Assembly: GCA_035308145.1 (NCBI GenBank)
Contig: DATGHD010000403.1
Location: 1-21,421, forward strand
Origin: Roseiarcus sp035308145
GTDB lineage: Bacteria > Pseudomonadota > Alphaproteobacteria > Rhizobiales > Beijerinckiaceae
Length of the DNA: 21,421 nt
Direction of reading: 5' to 3'
The notes under the pieces were generated by a model. It was not told where the DNA came from and did no database searches. It was given only the letters and a program-made list of their open reading frames with translations. Position numbers and translations under genes: made by a program. Below are positions 16,500 to 21,421 of the stretch, piece by piece. Position 1 is the stretch's first letter. Every line of letters begins with the position of its first letter.

Positions 16500-18284
16500 A
16501 TGGCGGAGCCTGGCCAGCGCAAACTGACGGCGATCCTCGCCGCCGATATCGTCGGCTATTCGCGTCTGATGGGCGAGGATGAGGTCGGCACGGCGCGGGC
16601 GGTGTTGGCGCATCGCGAGGCGGCGCGGCCGCTCGTCGCCGGCCATGGCGGGCGGATCGTCAAAACGATGGGCGACGGCGTGCTCGTCGAGTTCCCGTCG
16701 GTCGTCGCCGCCGTCGAATGCGCTATCGCCATCCAGAAGCTGATGGCCGAGCGCAATAAGGGCGTCGCGGAGGACAAGTGCATCCTCTATCGCATCGGCG
16801 TCCATCTCGGCGACGTGCTGATCGACGGCGAGGACATCCTCGGCGACGGCGTCAACGTCGCGGCGCGGCTCGAGGGCATCGCCGAGCCAGGCGGCGTCTG
16901 TCTCTCCGGCTCGGCCTACGAGCACGTCCGCGGCAGGGTCGAAACGGAGTTCCGCGACCTTGGCGAGAAGGCGCTGAAGAACATCGCCCGGCCGGTGCGA
17001 GTCTACATGATCAGCGTAAGCTCGATAACGCCCAGGCCAGACGACCAGGCGGCGGCGCCCAGCCCGCATAGGTCGTTTCTCAAGCTGCCAGACAAGCCGT
17101 CGATCGCGGCGCTGCCGTTTCAAAACATGAGCGGCGATACCGAGCATGAGCATTTCGCTGATGGCGTCGTCGAAGAGATCATCACTGCTCTCTCTCAGTT
17201 CCAGTCGTTATTCGTCATCGCGCGCAATTCAAGTTTCGCGTACAAGGGGCGGCCAGTGGATGTGAGGCGCGTGGGTCGCGAATTGGGCGTGCGTTACCTT
17301 CTTGAAGGTAGTGTACGGAAAAGCGGGACCCGAATACGCATTACCAGCCAGCTTATTGACGCGGTAACGGGCGCGCACTTGTGGGCGGATCGATTCGACG
17401 GAGAGCTGCAGGATGTCTTCGAGCTCCAAGATCAAGTCACGGCGAGGGTCGTCGCTCAGATAGCGCCGAAGGTGGAGCAGGCGGAAATAGACCGTTCCAA
17501 GCGAAAGCCAACCGAGAATCTCGACGCTTACGACTATTATCTTCGTGGAATGGCGGTCTTCTACGGTTTTGCCAAGAAGGACTCCGATGAAGCGTTGCGC
17601 TGCTATTACCGGGCCATCGAACTCGACCCCGAGTTCGCCGCCGCTCCCACTTGGGCGGCTGTTACCTACGCAAAGCGGAGACAAAACAACTGGATGGTCG
17701 ACCCCCAACAGGAAATCGCGGAGGGGCTGCGTCTCGCTCGAAAGGCGGTGGAGTTGGGCAGGGACGACGCGCTTCCGCTCTGCGGTGGTGGGTTCACGCT
17801 CGCTTTTCTCGGCGGCGAGCTCGATCTCGGCTTGGCTTTGACGGAGCGAGCGCTCGCACTCAATCCAAATCTGGCGGTCGGCTGGCAGGCAAGCGGCTGG
17901 ATACGGGCTTATATTGGCGATCCCGAGACCGCCGTCCAACACCTTGAGCGCGGAATGCGACTCAGTCCGCTGGACTCGCAGATGTCGCAACTCCAGGTGG
18001 CGACTGCGCTGGCTCTGCGTTGTGCAGGGCGGTACGACGAAGCCGCGTCGTGGTCGGTCAGAGCTTTGCAAGAGCACTCAGATTTCTTGCCCGCGCTTAT
18101 CGGCTACGCAACCGCTAGAGCTCTTGCCGGCCAGCTTTCGGATGCTCGCAACGCGATGAGCCGCGCCTTGCAGATCGACCCGACGCTTAGGATTTCCAGC
18201 TTGCCGACATTGTCCATTCTCCGCCGCCCAGAAGATCGAGCGGGGGCAGTCGAGGGCGCGCGACTGGCGGGCATGCCAGAATAA
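16500..18284 (+). CDS. Class III adenylate/guanylate cyclase with TolB-N-like and TPR domains (copy 2)
   Basis: This 594-residue soluble protein has the same architecture as the gene at 7969-9738. Cyclase domain, about 7-180: D16 in AADIVGYSRLM, K55 and D59 in KTMGDGVLVEF, D112 and N119/R123 in GDGVNVAARLE, so all catalytic positions are kept. A TolB-N-like domain follows at about 205-330 (SIAALPFQNMSGD to GAHLWADRFDGEL). TPR-type helices come after, such as ALRCYYRAIELDPEFAAAPTWAAVTYA and ALTERALALNPNLAVGWQASGW. The frame is open from 16446, but the ATG at 16500 has AGGGGG about 6 bases upstream. From about 17250 the codon use is visibly less GC-biased than in the first part. It converges on the membrane-protein gene. 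Confidence 0.9.
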   Translation: MAEPGQRKLTAILAADIVGYSRLMGEDEVGTARAVLAHREAARPLVAGHGGRIVKTMGDGVLVEFPSVVAAVECAIAIQKLMAERNKGVAEDKCILYRIGVHLGDVLIDGEDILGDGVNVAARLEGIAEPGGVCLSGSAYEHVRGRVETEFRDLGEKALKNIARPVRVYMISVSSITPRPDDQAAAPSPHRSFLKLPDKPSIAALPFQNMSGDTEHEHFADGVVEEIITALSQFQSLFVIARNSSFAYKGRPVDVRRVGRELGVRYLLEGSVRKSGTRIRITSQLIDAVTGAHLWADRFDGELQDVFELQDQVTARVVAQIAPKVEQAEIDRSKRKPTENLDAYDYYLRGMAVFYGFAKKDSDEALRCYYRAIELDPEFAAAPTWAAVTYAKRRQNNWMVDPQQEIAEGLRLARKAVELGRDDALPLCGGGFTLAFLGGELDLGLALTERALALNPNLAVGWQASGWIRAYIGDPETAVQHLERGMRLSPLDSQMSQLQVATALALRCAGRYDEAASWSVRALQEHSDFLPALIGYATARALAGQLSDARNAMSRALQIDPTLRISSLPTLSILRRPEDRAGAVEGARLAGMPE

Positions 18285-18285
18285 G

Positions 18286-18320
18286 GCTGGCTCGCGACCT
18301 CGCTCGCATCGCGGGCCAGC
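18286..18320. terminator. 12-bp stem-loop between convergent genes
   Basis: GCTGGCTCGCGA (18286-18297) pairs along its whole length with TCGCGGGCCAGC (18309-18320), with one wobble or mismatch depending on the strand, around an 11-base loop. It occupies almost the entire gap between the cyclase stop and the opposing membrane-protein stop. A bidirectional terminator is the simplest reading, although there is no T tract. Confidence 0.6.
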
Positions 18321-18322
18321 GC

Positions 18323-18991
18323 TCATCCAGCGAGATGAATGATTCTCAAATAGACCTCATCGCTGACAATGCAGACAATGACGACGCCGATTGCGCCCAC
18401 CATGGTGACGACGGCCGCATAAGCGGCGCCGTTGAGGCCAATGGCGTGTTTGTCGATGAGTCGAGCTTTCAGAAGCCAGATCGCCCAAGAAGGAATCACG
18501 GACAACACGATCGGCGCGATGACATTCGGCCCTATGAACTCAGGACCTACGATTGCGTTGGCCCAACCCACAATGGTGGATTTGAATTGTGGATACCAAC
18601 CGCCTGAGCCGTCGAATACGCCCCGCACGACAATGGTGACCGCCATGATCAGGGCGATCGTCGCATAGCCGGATATGACGACGCGCTGATCAAACAGTCG
18701 CCTGAGCCACATCGACAAGGCATTCAGCGAGGCCGCGATGACGCCTGCCGTCGCGGGAGCGGCCCACCAGGTTTCGCCCGATTGGAGGCCCCGCAACAAG
18801 AATGTGAGGAGCACGACCACGGCGAGGCCGAACCAAGTCGCCGTGTCCCTCTCTTGCGTCGAATAGTTGTCGAGCGGCGCCGCGTTTCGCGGCACGGTCC
18901 ATATTTTCCACAATGCGGGGGCGCCGCGCATCATCCCGTCGAGGCCGGCCCCCGCCGGGTCGAGCTTCGCATCGCCTTGATCATCCGGCAT
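18323..18991 (-). CDS. Unrecognised inner-membrane protein with about five helices
   Basis: I do not recognise this 222-residue protein. A hydrophilic N-terminal part of about 50 residues (DDQGDAKLDPAGAGLDG, then NAAPLDNYSTQERDTATW) is followed by five likely membrane segments. Their cores are FGLAVVVLLTFLL, ATAGVIAASLNALSMW, ATIALIMAVTIVV, VIAPIVLSVIPSWAIW and VVTMVGAIGVVIVCIV. No transporter or enzyme motif is apparent. The ATG at 18991 is taken as start; a GTG four codons upstream is an equal alternative and neither has a good ribosome site. It begins about 50 bases after the stop of the exported-protein gene on the same strand, so the two are probably one transcript and may form an envelope-associated unit. 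Confidence 0.75.
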   Translation of the reverse strand: MPDDQGDAKLDPAGAGLDGMMRGAPALWKIWTVPRNAAPLDNYSTQERDTATWFGLAVVVLLTFLLRGLQSGETWWAAPATAGVIAASLNALSMWLRRLFDQRVVISGYATIALIMAVTIVVRGVFDGSGGWYPQFKSTIVGWANAIVGPEFIGPNVIAPIVLSVIPSWAIWLLKARLIDKHAIGLNGAAYAAVVTMVGAIGVVIVCIVSDEVYLRIIHLAG

Positions 18992-19042
18992 GGCGGCATC
19001 CACGAAATCAGAATAAGCGGGCTCTCAGCGGAATATTTGCGT

Positions 19043-20032
19043 CTACGGCGTGGCGACGGAAATTTTCCATATCGTCGGCCTGTACCGGTCGGCGTCATGG
19101 ATCGGGAGCTGCAATTCTTCGAGGTCTCGCAGCCCGAGATCGATTTCCTTCAGCGCGTCCGGAGCCTGACCGTCCGTATGAGTATCCACGGGGAAAGAAA
19201 AGCATCCGGAGTCTCCCGGCTTCTTCTGATAGCTGGCCATGCGCACGATAAACTGCGAAAACTTCGGCAGTTCTTTCGTCTCCTGGTCAACCGGAGGCGT
19301 GCCGTCCGCAGCCAAGGCGGACGAGATGAGCCCTCTGCCGACCTTTCGCGCGAGGGCAAGGAGACTGGGCTGAAAATGCGCGCGGTCGTTCAGTAAGAAC
19401 AATTCGCGCCTGCCCCAACTGTTGGTCCAGACGGTCGTTCGCGAAGAACAAGTCTTCGCAGAATCGGCTGAATACCCGATGTGAAATCTCTCATCGAGAA
19501 AATTTTCGTCGTCGTCGAAGTAATGTCCGACGGAGCGATGATAGTGGTCATAAGAGGTGAATGTCACGCGCCTCGCCACCGCGTCGGCGGTAGTCGGGTA
19601 AGGAGACGCAAATTCGGATCTGCAGGCGAAATCGGTTCTGCCGCGCATGAGGACGACATCGGCGACGCCGTGCTTGTCTTCCCTTGGTCCATTCGCCGCG
19701 ATCAATTTCATCTGAACGACGACAACGCTGTTCGAAACAGGCGTATCGATCGTACGGAACAAGAAATTATAACGCGCATTCGCCTCCAGCGGAGAGCCTT
19801 GGAACAACAAGGAGCCGCCGAGGCGCGCGTAGCCGTCAGGGCTTGTCGTTACAGGCTGCACGCAACTTGCATCGGGGCAATCCGACTTCGCAGCGTAGAG
19901 GGCGCCTTTTGTCGCCATGCCAGGGAGCATCGTCGCGCAAAGCCCATCGCCGGCTTTGGCGGGACTTGTGAGCGCGAACGCAAACGCGACGACGAGAAGA
20001 GAAGAGCGCGATCCGTCGATTCTGCGGGACAT
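19043..20032 (-). CDS. Unrecognised exported cysteine-containing protein
   Basis: This 329-residue protein has a signal peptide (SRSSLLVVAFAFALTSPAKAG, probable cleavage after AKA). The mature part has six or more cysteines spread out (GLCATM, DCPDASC, FACRSE, KTCSSR, SGCFSF), consistent with disulfides in the periplasm or outside the cell. Segments such as TSYDHYHRSVGHYFDDDENF and NSWGRRELFLLNDRAHF are distinctive, but I cannot link them to a known family. The ATG at 20032 is fixed by GGAGG five bases upstream; an in-frame TTG at 20047 would lack a site and lengthen the signal peptide. Base use is less GC-biased than the metabolic genes to the left. It precedes the membrane-protein gene on the same strand. 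Confidence 0.8.
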   Translation of the reverse strand: MSRRIDGSRSSLLVVAFAFALTSPAKAGDGLCATMLPGMATKGALYAAKSDCPDASCVQPVTTSPDGYARLGGSLLFQGSPLEANARYNFLFRTIDTPVSNSVVVVQMKLIAANGPREDKHGVADVVLMRGRTDFACRSEFASPYPTTADAVARRVTFTSYDHYHRSVGHYFDDDENFLDERFHIGYSADSAKTCSSRTTVWTNSWGRRELFLLNDRAHFQPSLLALARKVGRGLISSALAADGTPPVDQETKELPKFSQFIVRMASYQKKPGDSGCFSFPVDTHTDGQAPDALKEIDLGLRDLEELQLPIHDADRYRPTIWKISVATP

Positions 20033-20421
20033 CCCAGCCTCCGGCAAAACCTGTCTACGACGCCAAATGAAAAGGCGTTCGTCTATTTCTCATCCTCTTC
20101 GAAAGTTGGCGAGTTCGCAAGAAGTATTGCCAATATATCTGGAGATATTATCAATGACATTCCAATGTATACCTTACGTAAGGGAAGTTGACGGGCAGGA
20201 AGACCTATCAAAGCGCCTTCGAGAATAATGTTCATGGTTTACGGAGCGGAATACGACAAATATTGAAGTATTGTTACAGAATACAACTACAAACTTTATT
20301 GGGCGTGCACTCATAAAATCGAACCGTTTCAATCGACGGAATTGGCCGCGCCGCAGCGAAACGACGCGATGTGCCAACAGCGGTCCTGGAGGCTTTGCTA
20401 CAGCCACAATATGGCGAGCGC
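20033..20421. other. Gene-free AT-richer intergenic stretch
   Basis: About 390 bases separate the exported-protein start from the GFA-like gene stop. I find no convincing coding frame; the short frames here lack ribosome sites and protein-like composition. The stretch is clearly AT-richer than the rest of the window, especially 20100-20330. It should hold the promoter of the exported-protein gene but no unambiguous -35/-10 pair stands out. The one clear structure is a 14-bp dyad at 20135-20148. Confidence 0.6.
20135..20148. promoter_or_regulatory. ATATCT-GG-AGATAT dyad, candidate operator
   Basis: Two perfect 6-bp arms separated by GG form a compact dyad about 103 bases upstream of the exported-protein start. 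Its shape suits a small dimeric regulator. In AT-richer DNA such a dyad can arise by chance, so this is a weak call. Confidence 0.25.
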
Positions 20422-21003
20422 CTACTGGGCCCTATGGACTGTCTTCCCCACGGTGATTTCAGGCCTGCGGAAACCCATCGCGACCCAAGCGGCGATCAGC
20501 TTCAACATAAACTTGCCGGAGTGACCACTATAGTTCGGCATGTCATCGGCAAGCTCGACGTCGACCCGCCGCTCTTTTGTCATCACCCGCATTTCAAGTG
20601 GAGGCGCGCCTGTCGGAAAGCGGTTCCGGAACATCGACAACCAGTGTCCCTTGGTGAAGTCGAGGAACATTGCCGAATTACAGCACTTGGCGATGACCCG
20701 TCGGGTGGGGGAATCCGGCTTGAGCCGATGCTCTTCAAGATACGGCTGCCCCATCATGCATTGCACTCGATCCTTTCGATATAGGATCAAGCTTGTTCCA
20801 CTGTCGGAATCGAGCACGGGCGGGGCAGAAGCCAGCTGCTCCAACTGACGTCCGGCTTCTTGGCAACTTGTGCAGTAGCAGGACCCGGTCAGAATGGGTG
20901 GGCCGATTGCCTCGAATTTCACCTTACCGCAGTGGCACATCGCGAACAGACGTTTGTGCTGCTTCTGGTTCACAGCGCCTTCCTGTTCTTGGGTCCCATT
21001 CAT
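20422..21003 (-). CDS. GFA-like zinc-binding protein (CENP-V/GFA fold family)
   Basis: This 193-residue protein has the cysteine pattern of the glutathione-dependent formaldehyde-activating (GFA) family. MCHCGKVKFEAIG gives the first CxC, SCYCTSCQEAGR the CxCxxC, and AKCCNSAMFLDF a further cysteine pair where the family has its later zinc ligands. Members bind zinc through these residues; most are uncharacterised, and formaldehyde-glutathione activity is shown for few. The GHWLSMFRNRF segment and the long C terminus (GKFMLKLIAAWVAMGF) suggest a subgroup apart from classical GFA enzymes. The ATG at 21003 is a reasonable start (AGAAG upstream); the ATG at 21048 and one just before CHCG are alternatives. 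Base use is AT-richer than the core genes and mobile-element debris follows upstream, so recent acquisition is possible. Confidence 0.8.
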   Translation of the reverse strand: MNGTQEQEGAVNQKQHKRLFAMCHCGKVKFEAIGPPILTGSCYCTSCQEAGRQLEQLASAPPVLDSDSGTSLILYRKDRVQCMMGQPYLEEHRLKPDSPTRRVIAKCCNSAMFLDFTKGHWLSMFRNRFPTGAPPLEMRVMTKERRVDVELADDMPNYSGHSGKFMLKLIAAWVAMGFRRPEITVGKTVHRAQ

Positions 21004-21021
21004 TAGAAGTTCTTCTATCGG

Positions 21022-21170
21022 TAGTGCAAAACGTCCGCAACGGGTCATTGACCGATCGGGCCAGTCGTACCTGCCAGTTCATGTCTGCTTTCGCCCTGAA
21101 AGCGGACTTGGGGCTGCCGCGGCAGGCAGAAAGCGCGTTGAGGTGGGCCACAAGCCTGTGATTCAAGCTC
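21022..21170. repeat. Rhizobial-type intergenic repeat fragment
   Basis: This stretch resembles a family of intergenic repeats in rhizobia and relatives that yields spurious predicted peptides like MSAxxxKAD; here one frame reads MSAFALKADLG and the other strand SAFRAKADMN. At its centre is a stem-loop, TCTGCTTTC (21084-21092) with GAAAGCGGA (21098-21106), one G-T wobble and a 5-base loop. The family identity is from memory, and the outer limits given are approximate. Confidence 0.4.
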
Positions 21171-21192
21171 CCAAACTGGGGAACTTCGAATC

Positions 21193-21285
21193 ATGCGCTA
21201 TGAACTTACTGCCGCCAATTACCTTGCCTTCGTCCAGCTCGCATCAATACGGTTGTGGCTGCGCGTCAATGGGCCCACGCCCTAG
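21193..21285 (+). pseudogene. IS5-family transposase remnant with the middle deleted
   Basis: A 30-codon frame fuses the usual N terminus of one IS5-family transposase group, MRYELT, directly to its usual C terminus, AANYLAFVQLASIRLWLRVN followed by GPTP and a TAG stop. In intact members of this group, as I remember them, over 200 residues including the DDE catalytic domain lie between these parts, and the end reads NESTP. The product cannot be active. The junction is at a CTT triplet that would occur at both sides in an intact gene, suggesting deletion at a short repeat. It shows that a full element once sat here. Confidence 0.7.
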
Positions 21286-21421
21286 AGGGTGTTATGCACC
21301 TTGCATGAGTTCAGCGGCTCGTTTGAGCATGATACAGACGAAGGCGACGACGTGGAACCCGGCGAGGGTGGCGGCGTAGCGCTCGTAATCCTTGACCAGT
21401 CTTCGACATCGGGTCATCCAG
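21286..21421 (-). mobile_element. End of a second IS5-family element (continues past the window)
   Basis: The element appears to begin at about 21286 (AGGGTGTTATGC), directly after a CTAG tetranucleotide at 21282-21285. That fits the 4-bp YTAR-type target used by part of the IS5 family. Inside it is the 3' end of a transposase on the minus strand. The other end and its terminal repeat lie outside the window, so the exact boundary and target duplication cannot be confirmed. Confidence 0.6.
21292..21421 (-). CDS. IS5-family transposase, C-terminal 42 residues (partial)
   Basis: The frame enters from the right edge and stops with TAA at 21292-21294. It reads RRLVKDYERYAATLAGFHVV, then AFVCIMLKRAAELMQGA, the C-terminal tail typical of IS5-family DDE transposases, with the conserved K-DYERYAATLAGF helix. 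The catalytic D, D and most of the E region lie beyond the window. It is convergent with, and different in sequence from, the remnant at 21193-21285, so it belongs to a separate insertion. Confidence 0.8.
   Translation of the reverse strand, partial: WMTRCRRLVKDYERYAATLAGFHVVAFVCIMLKRAAELMQGA

Noticed and set aside
17229..18077. 282-codon frame on the minus strand
   Set aside because: Antisense to the TPR part of cyclase copy 2; no domain, no ribosome site and no neighbour on that strand.
20174..20407. 77-codon frame on the minus strand in the gene-free stretch
   Set aside because: No ribosome site, unusual composition and no similarity that I recognise; it runs through the AT-richer promoter-like DNA.

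Overview
This is a GC-rich chromosomal segment from an alphaproteobacterium, probably Hyphomicrobiales. A type II methanotroph or another methylotroph near Methylocystis/Beijerinckiaceae fits the polyhydroxybutyrate genes (phaB, phaA, phaR), the single-chain methylmalonyl-CoA mutase, the abundant cyclase-TPR signalling proteins and rhizobial-type repeats. The placement is inferred from gene content and protein style; there is no rRNA or other marker in the window.

Layout: (1) 1-2291, PHB block. The 5' end of phaB and all of phaA lie on the minus strand, and phaR, the PHB-responsive regulator, diverges from them. (2) 2307-5018, a c-di-GMP protein with a degenerate GGDEF and a complete EAL domain, then glyoxalase II. 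(3) 5222-6766, a molybdate operon (modA, a molbindin, an uncharacterised exported protein) with a ModE-like box over its promoter region and no modBC in view. (4) 6996-9738, a class IV (branched-chain type) aminotransferase and a class III adenylate/guanylate cyclase with TolB-N-like and TPR domains. (5) 9943-11726, an M20 metallopeptidase whose stop codon overlaps a TTG-started Nudix hydrolase. (6) 11866-14175, a PiT phosphate transporter behind a convincing Pho box, divergent from a Cys-type glutathione peroxidase. (7) 14207-18284, methylmalonyl-CoA mutase divergent from a second cyclase-TPR protein, a paralogue of the first. (8) 18323-21421, accessory-looking DNA: two unrecognised genes (an exported Cys-containing protein and a five-helix membrane protein), an AT-richer gene-free stretch, a GFA-like zinc protein, a rhizobial-type repeat, an internally deleted IS5-family remnant and the end of a second IS5-family element running off the window.

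How the genes connect: phaA/phaB make 3-hydroxybutyryl-CoA for PHB and PhaR probably senses the polymer. ScpA interconverts methylmalonyl-CoA and succinyl-CoA, the exit of the ethylmalonyl-CoA and propionyl-CoA routes that also handle C4 acyl-CoAs. Pit and modA each carry a recognisable nutrient-responsive operator (PhoB-like, ModE-like). Most convergent gene pairs and operon ends are closed by GC-rich stem-loops without long U tracts.

I see no tRNA, rRNA, CRISPR array, prophage or defence system. The least explained items are the 18323-20032 gene pair, the exported protein in the mod operon and the long inverted repeat between phaA and phaR.
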